Assembly (NCBI RefSeq): GCF_030547425.1
Contig: NZ_JAUORH010000024.1
Location: 1-40,970 of the forward strand
Length of the DNA: 40,970 nucleotides
Source: Tenacibaculum sp. 1_MG-2023
GTDB taxonomy: Bacteria > Bacteroidota > Bacteroidia > Flavobacteriales > Flavobacteriaceae
Reading direction: 5' to 3'
Below are positions 1 through 8,533 of this stretch, one piece after another (within the stretch, counting starts at the first letter, position 1; each line of letters starts with the position of its first letter). The notes beneath the pieces were generated by a model that ran no database searches, was not told where the DNA came from, and was given only the letters and a program-made list of their open reading frames with translations. The position numbers were made by a program, and so were the translations under genes.

Positions 1-10
1 TTTCTCAATA

Positions 11-55
11 AAAAAAAGAGAAAGCTTTAAACAATATAAAACCTTCTCTTTTTTT
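11..55. terminator. A/T-stem hairpin, possible bidirectional terminator
   Basis: An A-run followed by GAGAA at 11-22 is the inverse complement of TTCTC followed by a T-run at 44-55. This gives a stem of about 12 bp with a 21-nt loop, flanked by A and T runs. It lies beyond the last minus-strand ORF and may end transcription of the cassette array. The long loop and AT-rich stem make this only a moderate call. Confidence 0.35.
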
Positions 56-245
56 ATTTCTTGGCGCCATTCTATAAAGAAGAAAGAAGATAACAAATAT
101 TGCCTTATCTGATGTAAATATATGTTATAGTTTTCTTACTTCCAAATTTTTATGTAAATAAATTGTTATCTTCTTTTTCAAAAAAACAACAGTCTTTCGT
201 AAACAAAGACTAGTACTGGTTAAGTTGACTTTTACCTTCTTTTTA

Positions 246-737
246 TTAAGTCTTTGAAAAATGTTTTATTTTGAATCCCATATTTTCATATAAAGTAATG
301 AGTTCATCTTTATCATTATAGTCTTTAATATCTTTTACTTTCCAACTAACTTTTTCTTTTGTATTCTCATCAATAAGACTAAATAAATACATCATTGCAA
401 TTTCTTCGAAGCCTTTGTCTTTTCCATTTCTATCTTGTAAAAAAACTTCTTTACTTCTAATTTTGTCCCACATTTTTACCCATAGTCCAGATTCTTTTAC
501 TAAAGGTGTGTTCATAGTATCGATGTCAAAAACTTCTATTTCATTTTCTTTAGAGTTTATAGTTACCAACACGGAAATACCTTTATTGGTTGTTTCTATT
601 ACACATTTTATTCCTTCACCTACTCGTTCGTCCAGTAAATACTTAACTTTTTTTAAACGGTTTCTTTCAAGTTCTATTCCTTGCTCTTTCTTTTTTAATT
701 CTTTTATTTTTTTTCTAAATATCAGTTTAAAAATCAT
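246..737 (-). CDS. Hypothetical cytoplasmic protein at the end of the array
   Basis: A 163-aa protein with an ATG start. It has a lysine/glutamate-rich, probably helical N-terminus (residues 1-35) and no signal peptide or lipobox, unlike almost every other small gene in this part of the window. The last 20 residues (around LITLYENMGFKI) resemble the C-terminal strand-turn of GNAT acetyltransferases, but I see no acetyl-CoA-binding loop, so I do not assign that function. It is the last minus-strand ORF of the cassette region, about 650 bp beyond the nearest intact lipoprotein gene. The plus-strand ORF over it is probably a shadow, since AT-rich DNA and the basic/acidic pattern favour the minus frame. 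Function unknown. Confidence 0.55.
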   Translation of the reverse strand: MIFKLIFRKKIKELKKKEQGIELERNRLKKVKYLLDERVGEGIKCVIETTNKGISVLVTINSKENEIEVFDIDTMNTPLVKESGLWVKMWDKIRSKEVFLQDRNGKDKGFEEIAMMYLFSLIDENTKEKVSWKVKDIKDYNDKDELITLYENMGFKIKHFSKT

Positions 738-1033
738 ATATATAAATTTAATTAAAAACTGCTACTAACACGTTTATAGTTATAAGAAGAAAGAATTGTA
801 TTATACTTTTAAATTGGCTGCTACCATACTATAATTTTATAGTAACTCTTTTTCTTCTTCAAAATATAAGAATGTTAGATTTATTCTTTTTTAGCAGTTA
901 CACAAAAGTAGTAAGTTTTTTATATTGACTGACAGTTATTACTAATAATATACTTGTTCAAAATTAAAGAGCGTTAAGGCTTCGCAACTAATTATAATAG
1001 TTCACTTCAGCAGTAGCTAATCTTGTAATATTA
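738..1033. other. Non-coding AT-rich stretch
   Basis: No convincing ORF on either strand. A perfect small hairpin, ACTATAA-TT-TTATAGT, lies at 828-843. On its plus-strand side the sequence runs into T-rich DNA. Nothing else recognisable. Confidence 0.4.
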
Positions 1034-1195
1034 TTACCTTAGATTTTTTAGATAACCAGAAGTGATTTTTATTCCATCAAAATACACTTTTACAGAATTA
1101 TTATTAATTTCTTCTAAGTATGTTTTATCGTTTTTACAACCTATTAAAAGTAAGATTTGTGTAAATAAACTATAGACTTCTTTTTTTTGTAATTT
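1034..1195 (-). pseudogene. Remnant of a small lipoprotein gene
   Basis: One minus-strand frame reads a hydrophobic run ending in ILLLIGCKND (lipobox Cys at 1136-1138), then about 30 polar residues and a TAA at 1034-1036. No ATG starts this frame: it continues upstream into the decayed fragment at 1228-1386. It looks like the front of an immunity-type lipoprotein that lost its start and most of its body. A very short functional lipoprotein using a rare start codon cannot be excluded. Confidence 0.35.
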
Positions 1196-1227
1196 TTCAC
1201 AAAAGCTATTAGAAAATAAATTTCTAC

Positions 1228-1386
1228 TTATCCTTCAAAATCCCCACAATCATGAGTCTCTAGCTTTTTTAAGTCCCTTTTAATTATATAAAATTTATTG
1301 ATTTGAAAATCTTCTATTTCTTGAGAAATTTATATCTAACTCAAAATTATAAATCGGAACTTCTTATGTTTTAGCTATAAATAATC
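1228..1386 (-). pseudogene. Decayed 3' end of an immunity lipoprotein (copy of 6121-6726)
   Basis: The minus strand repeats the 3' end of the intact lipoprotein gene at 6121-6726, including the region encoding its ending H-D-C-G-D-F-E-G, but with several frameshifts and internal stops. It abuts the stop codon of the lipoprotein gene at 1387. A third, shorter copy of the same tail lies at 12818-12892. The tail of this immunity gene has therefore been left behind at least twice by rearrangement. Confidence 0.6.
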
Positions 1387-2064
1387 TTATTTTTTTATTT
1401 TCTTAAAATAACCTTGGGTATCTATTTTATACTTATTTATATATGTTACTTTTTCAACTTCTTTTTCTTCTTCTATATCGTAACAAGATTGTTCATCAAT
1501 AGTTGTAATTGTATAATCTTTATCAATTTCAAAGCTTCTATCCCATCCACATTCATAATTCCTTCCTCCCACAACTATAAGTTTATCAAGAGTTTTGTTA
1601 TTATTACCTATAGTCTGTAACTCAAAATATGGCAAATAATAATCTTGTTCTTTATTTGAATAAATAAAGAAAAGTACTTTATACTTATTTTTATCTGGAA
1701 ACCTCTTATAAAAATATCCTTTTCCTTTATAAGGATAACTATCTTCCTCTTTAGCGTATAAATCCTCTTTTAATTTAAACTCAGTTTTATCCGAGAATAA
1801 AAAATTCAACTCAGATTTCTCTTTTATTTCATTTTTCTGTTTTAGGCTATCCATAAGAGCAAATAAAAAATCATTCTTATAATTATAAGAATACGTATAA
1901 GGTACCTTTTTAATAGAAATAGTATCCCAATTAAATGTTTGTATATTTTCTACTGGAGGAACTTGAACATGCTTTTTTTCGTTATCCTTAGACATTTTAC
2001 AACTTATTAAAAATAAAATAGATGTAAAAAATATTATTAAATTGTAGGCTTCGTTTTTTATCAT
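1387..2064 (-). CDS. Orphan immunity-type lipoprotein
   Basis: About 225 aa. I take the start at 2064, which gives MIKNEAYNL and a hydrophobic core ending in LFLISCK, a good lipobox. An ATG seven codons upstream (2085) is also possible. No effector gene lies directly upstream, so it is an orphan. The C-terminal part (around LDKLIVV, then YKIDTQGYFKK at the end) matches in pattern the ends of the lipoproteins at 12198-12785 (YKINKKGVIEKK) and 12896-14176 (YKISSSGFIKK). Because 12896-14176 follows an M15-type peptidase toxin, this gene may protect against a related toxin that is missing here. Residues after Cys are basic, not an acidic surface-export signal, so it probably faces the periplasm. 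Confidence 0.75.
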   Translation of the reverse strand: MIKNEAYNLIIFFTSILFLISCKMSKDNEKKHVQVPPVENIQTFNWDTISIKKVPYTYSYNYKNDFLFALMDSLKQKNEIKEKSELNFLFSDKTEFKLKEDLYAKEEDSYPYKGKGYFYKRFPDKNKYKVLFFIYSNKEQDYYLPYFELQTIGNNNKTLDKLIVVGGRNYECGWDRSFEIDKDYTITTIDEQSCYDIEEEKEVEKVTYINKYKIDTQGYFKKIKK

Positions 2065-2243
2065 TTTTTTAGTCTCTATTACCATATATCATCATCTCAA
2101 TTAGCACCATTAAACCTAATAGATCTTATAATCAAAATTTCCGCTGCTCAAAATAATAACATTAATAGATATATTTCAATTAATTTGAAAGCCTTAAACT
2201 TAGCTAAGAGAATTTAACTTTTATATATTCTGAAAAGATATAA

Positions 2244-3134
2244 CTAACTTATTCTTTCTAAGACTTGACTTGGTATTTTATTTTCTTTGTTTTTAGCTTT
2301 CATTTGTTCAATATAAACTTTATATGCTTGTTTAGCTTCCTCTTTTTTACCTAAGCCCCAATATGCATCTCCTAAATTAATATATGCAACTGTCCTATTT
2401 GGAAACTCTTTTATAATTACTTCAAGAATATAAACGGCTTCTTCATATAGGCCAGATTGCTCAAGAAAATAACCTATATCATTATATTTAGATAAATTTC
2501 CCTTAGACACATCAATATTGTTTATAATAAAGGCTAAAACTATTTCATTTGATATACTACTCAGAGTATTTTTTTCATTTCTAGCTTTTTTTATTTTTTC
2601 ATAATACTCTTCTATATTTGGAGTCTTATACTCTTGAAAACCTAAAAACTTATAAATTTCGTTATATTCATCTTTTTGTGGTAAAATTCCATTATAATTT
2701 GACAAATTTAGGTGTGGAAATGAATAATAAAAAAGCCCTAGCTCATTCCTTGAAGAAGTTTGAATATATACTTTATCTATACTAAATTTTGAAAGTGAAT
2801 CTTTTTCAAAAAGATGAATTATTTTTTGATAACTATTTCCTATCTCTTCTATAAAAATTACCTTAAAACTTTCTTTGCCACACTCTACATCTATAGTGTT
2901 TAATTCTCCATATTCATCTAAGTCATTTTTTTTCTCTAAATTAGAATCATCTGTTTTAACACTCAAATATATTTTATCATTATCATCTTCTAATAACGAT
3001 ATTTCAACATTACTCCCACTAACATTACAAATTTTCTTTATTGTTTTTTTTTCTTGTTTTTTACAACTTACTATAAAAACTAATAGAATTAGAGTAAGTG
3101 TTTTATTTCTTATTTTCTTTTTTTCAAAACTCAT
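2244..3134 (-). CDS. TPR-containing lipoprotein, likely immunity protein
   Basis: 296 aa starting at an ATG. The signal peptide ends in LLVFIVSCKK, a clear lipobox with Cys24. Residues about 30-170 are beta-rich and unassigned. Residues about 215-285 look like two tetratricopeptide repeats (for example NRTVAYINLGDAYWGLGKKE followed by AKQAYKVYIEQ). It ends about 40 bp before the next lipoprotein gene on the same strand (3174-3659 lies upstream of it). The first 25 codons also exist as a second, frameshifted copy at about 10219-10295, fused to an effector piece. It has no adjacent toxin, so assignment as immunity protein rests on context and lipoprotein type only. Confidence 0.75.
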   Translation of the reverse strand: MSFEKKKIRNKTLTLILLVFIVSCKKQEKKTIKKICNVSGSNVEISLLEDDNDKIYLSVKTDDSNLEKKNDLDEYGELNTIDVECGKESFKVIFIEEIGNSYQKIIHLFEKDSLSKFSIDKVYIQTSSRNELGLFYYSFPHLNLSNYNGILPQKDEYNEIYKFLGFQEYKTPNIEEYYEKIKKARNEKNTLSSISNEIVLAFIINNIDVSKGNLSKYNDIGYFLEQSGLYEEAVYILEVIIKEFPNRTVAYINLGDAYWGLGKKEEAKQAYKVYIEQMKAKNKENKIPSQVLERIS

Positions 3135-3659
3135 ATATTTCTGTTTTTATTATACACAGATACATACTATTAATTAACCAGCTGCCCCCATACCTTCCAA
3201 TAAAATCTCTCCTTCTTTTGTTTTAATAAAATAAAAAATCAATGTGCTTTCACTAGAGTATTCTTCTCCATCATCTATAATCTTAACCATATAATTATAA
3301 TAAACGGGCAATAGGTTACAGTCAACATCATCTTCTTTTATTTCAAAGTTTGGCTTAGCATCATTTTTTAAAGCCTGTTCAAAAAGTTCATCGGGAAACT
3401 TTTCAAATGTTTCTATGTAATTTTCAGATAAGTATTCAGACATATCCTTTTTAAAATATTCTTTACTAATTTTTTGTAAAAGAGAAGATATTTTTACACT
3501 ATCCTTACTTTGAAAACAATCTGAATTATTCTTATTTGTTTTTCTTTCAATAGAGCTTTCTATTTCAACTTCTTTTGAAGTTTTAACTTCTATAGTCTCT
3601 TTTCCTTTCTTTCCACAAGAAAAAAATGTAAAAATTAAAATTAGTAATAGGTGCTTCAT
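3060..3659 (-). repeat. Direct repeat copy A (about 600 bp; copy B at 10221-10820)
   Basis: The immunity gene 3174-3659, the spacer behind it and the first part of the next lipoprotein gene recur at 10221-10820 with a constant offset of 7161 bp and only scattered substitutions. The copy ends inside the signal peptide of the second lipoprotein, where copy B switches to effector sequence. Confidence 0.85.
3174..3659 (-). CDS. Orphan copy of the amidase-cassette immunity lipoprotein
   Basis: 161 aa, ATG start, signal peptide MKHLLLILIFTFFSC with lipobox Cys15. The protein differs at only a handful of positions from the one encoded at 10335-10820, which directly follows a TIGR02594-type amidase toxin. 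Here the upstream neighbour is a broken lipoprotein gene, not a toxin, so this copy is an orphan. The mature part has acidic residues and two Cys (QSKD and VDCNLL regions). It probably gives continuing protection against the amidase toxin, or against a variant of it. Confidence 0.8.
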   Translation of the reverse strand: MKHLLLILIFTFFSCGKKGKETIEVKTSKEVEIESSIERKTNKNNSDCFQSKDSVKISSLLQKISKEYFKKDMSEYLSENYIETFEKFPDELFEQALKNDAKPNFEIKEDDVDCNLLPVYYNYMVKIIDDGEEYSSESTLIFYFIKTKEGEILLEGMGAAG

Positions 3660-3710
3660 AATACACTTTGCTTTTCTGAATCAATGGACATTCTAAAAAA
3701 CTATTAACAT

Positions 3711-4306
3711 CTACCTGTCCTTTAAAAGCAAACTTAAAGTCTCAATAAAATATCTTTCTTTTGTAGCTTCTTTTACTTCACGATTTAGTACATCATTTAT
3801 TAGTTCTTCTTTCTCAGCATCATTTTCAAAAAATTTAGGTATGCTAATTTGAGTATCCTCATTTTTTAAATTCTTCCAAAAAAATATTTTTAGGTCTTCA
3901 GGCTCTTCTCCATCACAACTATCCAGAATACTAAATATTAAACTATTATTAACTATTTTTGGATTTATAAGTTCTATATCACATAAAATACTTTGGTTTG
4001 AGAACTCTATTTTGTCAATTACTTTTTCCTTTTTTTAAATAAAAACATCTATATATTTCTCAAAATTTCCATCTCCTAATTCTCCTTCTTTATCTATAGT
4101 AAAAACAACTGATTGTTCTTGATCAATTATTAGTTTTTTAACCACATTATTTTCATCATATACTACCTCCTGTTCTTTCACTTCCTGAGAATTATATTGT
4201 GAATCTGTTACTTTTAATTCTTTTTTTTATTCTCCTTACTTACATTACATGAAAGCAGAAACACAAAAACATTAACAAGTAGAAGAAAGTGACTCAAAGC
4301 CTTCAT
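3711..4306 (-). pseudogene. Frameshifted lipoprotein gene, immunity type
   Basis: The reading starts at an ATG (4306) with MKALSHFLLL and a lipobox ending LLSCNV, eight bases after the stop of the preceding immunity gene. After about 30 codons it reaches TAA at an A8 run. A different frame then continues (KELKVTDSQYNSQ onward) to a second shift in the A7 run near 4030. The third frame continues for about 100 codons to TAG at 3711-3713. The three frames together would make a protein of about 195 aa. Both breaks are in homopolymers, so they could be true decay, slippage-controlled switching, or sequencing error. Confidence 0.65.
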
Positions 4307-4314
4307 TTGTCGAT

Positions 4315-4869
4315 TTAATTTATTACATTTTCTATTTCTTCTTCTTTTTTAGTTTTTTTTAATAATTTCCATTTGCCATCTGTAGTAGCAGAATAAATGG
4401 AAATTACTCTATCCTTTTTATAATATTCACATGGATTATCTATAGTTTTATTAAGTGGTAAAAAAAAGTTCTTATGAGTTATCTCTGCCCATAAATTAAA
4501 CTTTGAAAATAGGCTTTCATCTAAATTTTCATTAATCAACTCAATTATACTATCTCTACTCTCAGATGTTCTCCAATATTTTAAGTTTCCTTTTTGAGGT
4601 TTCAGGTAAATTTTCCCTGAAAAAAGAACACTATCATTTTGAATCTTACAACACCAGGCATACAATCGTAAACTATCGACAGCATCTTCTTGAAAGCCCA
4701 TATCTTTATCTATGAAATTTAGAAACTTTTCCTTAGTTATAATATTTTCAGCCTTTGAAATTTCTTTTTGAGTTTTTTTATCAAAAACTTCTCTTTCTAA
4801 ATTCTTATTTTTTGTTTTGCAACTAATTAATAATGCTATTATTGTAAATAAAAGTAAACAGTTTTTCAT
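4315..4869 (-). CDS. Immunity lipoprotein for the NlpC/P60-like effector
   Basis: About 184 aa. I set the start at ATG 4869 because it gives a proper lipoprotein signal (MKNCLLLFTIIALLISCKT). The open frame continues upstream only through the end of the effector gene. The start lies one base after the effector stop, so the two are almost certainly translationally coupled. The mature protein has paired Cys (AWCCK) and no domain I recognise. By position it neutralises the peptidoglycan hydrolase encoded at 4871-6100 in the periplasm. Confidence 0.8.
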   Translation of the reverse strand: MKNCLLLFTIIALLISCKTKNKNLEREVFDKKTQKEISKAENIITKEKFLNFIDKDMGFQEDAVDSLRLYAWCCKIQNDSVLFSGKIYLKPQKGNLKYWRTSESRDSIIELINENLDESLFSKFNLWAEITHKNFFLPLNKTIDNPCEYYKKDRVISIYSATTDGKWKLLKKTKKEEEIENVIN

Positions 4870-4870
4870 T

Positions 4871-6100
4871 TTATGATGTTTTAGTATAATTGATTGGTCT
4901 AAAATATCCTTTCCAGCCAGAGTGAGAACTAAGAGCCTTACCTGTTCTCTTATATACAGCTGTTCTTGAGCAACCTGTCCCAGCATGCCCTCCATTCTTT
5001 TTATTCGTTTTTTCATCAGCACTACCAACTTTTCCTATTGCTTCTAAAATAGTCACTAAATCCTTTTCTTTATCATATTTGTATACAATCCCAGTATGTC
5101 CAACTCCATTGGATTTTCTCCAAACAAAAATATCTCCTCTTTGAGGTTTAAAATTATTCTCTTTACTTTTTTCTACATGTTTTATTTTATTACTACCAAC
5201 AGCTTTTCTAAAATCATCTTCGCTTGTCATAATTCCAGTATATAGAGTTTTAAGCTTTGGCATAACTCCTAACTTATATAAATATATTGCTACCGTTTCA
5301 GAGCAATCTAAGTTTTTCAACCCTTCTTCAGAAAGAGAATTTCTTACTCCTGTTTGACCATATTTTATATGTCTATCAACGAGTTTTTTTATTTCATCTA
5401 AAACTCCATTTCTACAAAACAACTCAAACCATTTACCATCTATATCAAGCCAATAGTTAGGAGTAGTTCTTTTATCTGGTTCTCCGTTTTTATCAGGATT
5501 TCTTCCATTATACACTACCTTTATATCATTAGGAGTGTGGGCATCAACTAATAAGTACATAAATACCTTTTTATCCTTAAGCTTATCTAACTCTTCTTTT
5601 TCTCTTTTGGTATCTTTACCTCCTAACGTAATTTTAAAAATTACCCAATCTTTAAAATCAGTTTTGTTGGTTATTTTATCATCTTTCGCATAAGCTCCTA
5701 CGACTGCTTCTGCTTCTGTGTTTATACCCTTATCAGATTGTAACATTAAACCTTTTTCTTCAGTTTCTAACTTCATTTCCTCAGCCTTTCCTTGCTTTAC
5801 ATTTAACCTAACCTTCTTATTTGTTAAGTTTGATGTTTTTACAACTACATAAACTTCATCACCTAAATTTGCTGACTTTAACTTTTTAAAAGTCACTTTA
5901 TCTCCTGTTTTTTCTTTTTTAGGTTGTGAACCAATATTTAGGGTTTTTCCTACATAAATAGTATCGCTGGTTAAGCCATTGTCTGCTTTTATTTTTGCTA
6001 CTGTAGTATTGTGCTTTTTTGCTATTTTACTTAATGTATCTCCTGAAACTATTTTATACTTAACAGGTTCTTTTTTGTCACTTTTTTTTATACGAAACAA
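4871..6100 (-). CDS. T6SS effector: LysM, delivery domain, NlpC/P60-CHAP-like toxin (5'-truncated)
   Basis: About 409 aa of open frame. Residues 14-58 are a LysM repeat (VSGDTLSKIAKKHNTT). Residues about 70-223 are the delivery domain shared with other cassettes (GDEVY near residue 80). GKWFEL near residues 222-227 marks the boundary to the toxin. The toxin has a Cys in LDCSETVAIYLY and a His in GVGHTGIVYKY, the Cys/His arrangement of NlpC/P60 and CHAP peptidoglycan amidases/endopeptidases. Compared with the intact effector at 16537-17958 the first 30 residues are missing. A stop lies directly upstream, and the only start near the LysM is TTG at 6100. Translation may be weak, or the gene may be a stored cassette. 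It has no signal peptide, as expected for T6SS cargo. Confidence 0.8.
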   Translation of the reverse strand: MFRIKKSDKKEPVKYKIVSGDTLSKIAKKHNTTVAKIKADNGLTSDTIYVGKTLNIGSQPKKEKTGDKVTFKKLKSANLGDEVYVVVKTSNLTNKKVRLNVKQGKAEEMKLETEEKGLMLQSDKGINTEAEAVVGAYAKDDKITNKTDFKDWVIFKITLGGKDTKREKEELDKLKDKKVFMYLLVDAHTPNDIKVVYNGRNPDKNGEPDKRTTPNYWLDIDGKWFELFCRNGVLDEIKKLVDRHIKYGQTGVRNSLSEEGLKNLDCSETVAIYLYKLGVMPKLKTLYTGIMTSEDDFRKAVGSNKIKHVEKSKENNFKPQRGDIFVWRKSNGVGHTGIVYKYDKEKDLVTILEAIGKVGSADEKTNKKNGGHAGTGCSRTAVYKRTGKALSSHSGWKGYFRPINYTKTS

Positions 6101-6120
6101 TTAAATAATAAATCTTCTAC

Positions 6121-6726
6121 TTACCCTTCAAAGTCTCCACAATCATGAACCTCTAACTTTTTTAAGTCCCTTTTAATCATATAAAATTTATTGATTTGAA
6201 AGTTATCTACTTCTTGGAAACTTGCATCTAACTGAACTCTATAAATCGGGACTTCTTCTACTTTAGCTATAAATAATTTTACTTTTTGGTTTTCTTGAGT
6301 AAAGAGTATTTCATAAGTTTTTTCTTTTTTAACTATACTCTCTATCTTAAAAACTCTTTTCTCCGAATCTTCACAAACATTAGTTAAGATTACTTCCTTA
6401 TGATTAAATTTAACATTAGCTATATCACATGAATAACATGCTCCAGAAACATCATACGTATATCTTTTCAACACCTCTTTCTCTTCTTCATTAAAAGATA
6501 GTCCTATCATATCTTCTTCCAAGACCTCTTTAACATCAAACTCTAGTATTTTTTGGCTTTCTACTTTTGTTAAAGTATCTTTTTCTGTATTACTTTTATG
6601 ATTATCTTCCTCTACATTTACTGATTCTATCTCTTTTTTTTCTTGTACTATATCAGTATCCCGTTTTATTGCTGTTTTACAACTAAAAAAAAGAAATAGA
6701 ATTATTATTACTTTAGTATATTCCAT
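6121..6726 (-). CDS. Immunity-type lipoprotein
   Basis: About 201 aa. The ATG at 6726 gives MEYTKVIIILFLFFSCKT, a clean lipoprotein signal. A TTG seven codons upstream is less likely. The mature part starts with a charged, Glu/Lys-rich linker (about 60 aa) followed by a compact domain with four Cys (ACYSCDIA, NVCED, HDCGD). It follows 6768-7520 by about 40 bp. Pieces of this gene are scattered: its 5' end is copied at 15900-15969 and its 3' end at 12818-12892 and 1228-1386. It may be a second immunity gene of the preceding cassette or an orphan. Confidence 0.75.
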   Translation of the reverse strand: MEYTKVIIILFLFFSCKTAIKRDTDIVQEKKEIESVNVEEDNHKSNTEKDTLTKVESQKILEFDVKEVLEEDMIGLSFNEEEKEVLKRYTYDVSGACYSCDIANVKFNHKEVILTNVCEDSEKRVFKIESIVKKEKTYEILFTQENQKVKLFIAKVEEVPIYRVQLDASFQEVDNFQINKFYMIKRDLKKLEVHDCGDFEG

Positions 6727-6767
6727 ATTAACGTCTATAGTACTCAAAGTCCTAACTCCTTTCTCCC

Positions 6768-7520
6768 CTAATCAGAAACTTCCACCTTTGCTTCATTCTC
6801 ATGAAACGTTCCATTAGCTTTTAAGCTTATTTCTCTTCTTATAAATATAGATTCATCTTCTATTGAATTATAACTATAAACAATAATATTGTCAGAGTTT
6901 ATTGTAAAACATTCGTGATAAGAAACATCTTCTAATCCAATTCCAGACGTAACTAACCTTACTCTATCTATTAATTTATTCTGAATGTTATTATAAGTGA
7001 GTAATTCTAAATTGTAACCTATAGGGCTAATATCTCCTTCTATAGTTTCATCAAATATTTTATTTAACAGTATAAAAAAGTCAATCTCTTTATAATTAGA
7101 TTTTACTCTTTCATATAGATAGTTCTCTGAAAAAAAAGTCCTTTTAATGTCTTCATCTTTATTTTCTAACAAAAAATAATAATAAGAAGGCTGATACTTT
7201 TTAGTTGAACTATTAATTTTTTCTATTGTTGTTTTATATAATAATCTATCTTCATCAGGACTTAAAACATTTAAACTATCAGTATTTAATTGAATATAGT
7301 ATTCAATATTTTTAATAGTATTTTGCTCTTCTACAATATCTTTATCACAGTTATTTTCAAAAATTTTATTTTCTATAAACTTTACTTTATAAGCAAAACT
7401 TTTATTACCACTTTTCTTTACTTCCTCTTTATTAGCGTTCCCTTTATCTTCTTTTTTATTTACATTGGTAGTACATTGTGTTAAAAAAAGAAGCGAAAGA
7501 ATAAATATACTTTTCATCAT
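6768..7520 (-). CDS. Immunity lipoprotein for the M15-like effector 7517-8398
   Basis: About 250 aa. The start ATG at 7520 overlaps the effector TGA (ATGA), which implies translational coupling. The lipobox is LLFLTQCTT. The mature protein begins with a Lys/Glu-rich linker, then a domain with the pattern I-D-R-V-R-L-V and a C-terminal stretch ending EISLKANGTFHEN. This is weakly similar in layout to the ends of the lipoproteins at 1387, 12198 and 12896, the last of which partners another M15 toxin. It probably sits on the periplasmic face of a membrane and blocks the cognate metallopeptidase. Confidence 0.8.
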   Translation of the reverse strand: MMKSIFILSLLFLTQCTTNVNKKEDKGNANKEEVKKSGNKSFAYKVKFIENKIFENNCDKDIVEEQNTIKNIEYYIQLNTDSLNVLSPDEDRLLYKTTIEKINSSTKKYQPSYYYFLLENKDEDIKRTFFSENYLYERVKSNYKEIDFFILLNKIFDETIEGDISPIGYNLELLTYNNIQNKLIDRVRLVTSGIGLEDVSYHECFTINSDNIIVYSYNSIEDESIFIRREISLKANGTFHENEAKVEVSD

Positions 7521-8398
7521 TTTTTATATTTTATTTTAAGCCCTTGAATATGTAAGTGATCTTTATGATGTTTATCTGACTTACAATGATTCAAATCTTT
7601 ATTTTCATGTGTTTTATTTGATAGATTTTTAATGGTATCCCCCCATCCAAACTTATGTAAAGCATCTAAAAAAGTATTTTGTCTTTCAATATCTAAATCT
7701 TTATTATTTACATAAATTACTGGAATTTTATTCCCTTTTGAATCTTTATCTATTTTAGCCCTTTTCTTATCTTTTCTTAAATATTTAAAATCCATATTAA
7801 ACCCATTAAAGTGGCTAACACTATAAGCTCCCGTACCATCTGTTGCAACTGAACCATTAGAAACAACATCTACATAATTAACATCTGCCAACGCTCCAAT
7901 TAAAGTAGCAAAAGCCTCTGGATTGAAATACTCTCTTGAAGTATCTTCATATAAAGCAAAATTGATATTTTTTGAATCTGAATATTTAAAAACCTTCGGG
8001 CTACCTTTAAAAGGGGTTATTAATGGATTTTTTAAATTTCCATCTTTTTTATAATAACGAGTTCTTGCCCCTATTGTCACTTTTTTCCATTCTCCTCCTT
8101 TCTTTGTTTTCCACTCATGTTTTGTCCCATCAACCCACCTTTGAGACTCAATAACATCAAAGTTCCCTAAACTATGTTTGCCTCCTTCTTTATCATGATA
8201 GATATAACTCACTTCTTTCAATCCTTTAAAATCTAGTTTACTTATTTCTCCCGTATGATAAATATTTATGATATTTTGATTTATTAACTCAAACCATTTA
8301 CCTTCCCCATAATACCAAAGATTAGGACGGTTATCAAAAAACTCTTCGTATTTTACTTCAAACCAATTTTGATTTTCAGGCTCTGCATCTACAACCAT
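7517..8398 (-). CDS. Headless T6SS effector module: M15/LAS-type peptidoglycan peptidase
   Basis: About 293 aa from the first ATG (8398). The frame continues upstream through the end of the delivery domain (KTKLF) but meets a TAG near 8463, so the N-terminal head is gone. It begins MVVDAEPENQNWFEV, reaches GEGKWFEL, then a linker, then the toxin. H-F-N-G-F-N-M-D (H-x6-D) and H-K-D-H-L-H near the C-terminus match the zinc ligands and catalytic region of the M15/LAS metallopeptidases, which cut D-Ala-containing peptide crosslinks. The first about 105 residues are nearly identical to part of the effector at 14176-15678, after which they diverge. Without the head it may not be secreted: a likely stored cassette. 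Confidence 0.75.
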   Translation of the reverse strand: MVVDAEPENQNWFEVKYEEFFDNRPNLWYYGEGKWFELINQNIINIYHTGEISKLDFKGLKEVSYIYHDKEGGKHSLGNFDVIESQRWVDGTKHEWKTKKGGEWKKVTIGARTRYYKKDGNLKNPLITPFKGSPKVFKYSDSKNINFALYEDTSREYFNPEAFATLIGALADVNYVDVVSNGSVATDGTGAYSVSHFNGFNMDFKYLRKDKKRAKIDKDSKGNKIPVIYVNNKDLDIERQNTFLDALHKFGWGDTIKNLSNKTHENKDLNHCKSDKHHKDHLHIQGLKIKYKK

Positions 8399-8456
8399 AA
8401 ACAACTTCGTTTTTTTATCGGTTGTTTTATTTAAAGCTTCTCTGTATTTTTTTTGT
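8148..8456 (-). repeat. Direct repeat copy A of effector linker (copy B at 14789-15097)
   Basis: About 300 bp nearly identical to 14789-15097, with constant offset 6641. It covers the end of the delivery domain, the GKWFEL boundary and the following linker through GNFDVIE. Similarity stops abruptly on the toxin side. Confidence 0.85.
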
Positions 8457-8533
8457 TTTTCTTCTTCCTAAGGATATATTGAATTTAATTTAAGCAATGA
8501 ACAACTAATAATCTGTAAGTTATTTTTCGTTTT

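Noticed and set aside
415..768. Plus-strand ORF of 117 aa over 246-737
   Set aside because: It is Ser/Phe/Ile-rich, the usual antisense shadow of a Lys/Glu-rich protein. The minus-strand frame has better composition and agrees with the direction of the array.
2875..3177. Plus-strand ORF of 100 aa over the TPR lipoprotein start
   Set aside because: Shadow frame. The minus strand has a full signal peptide and lipobox.
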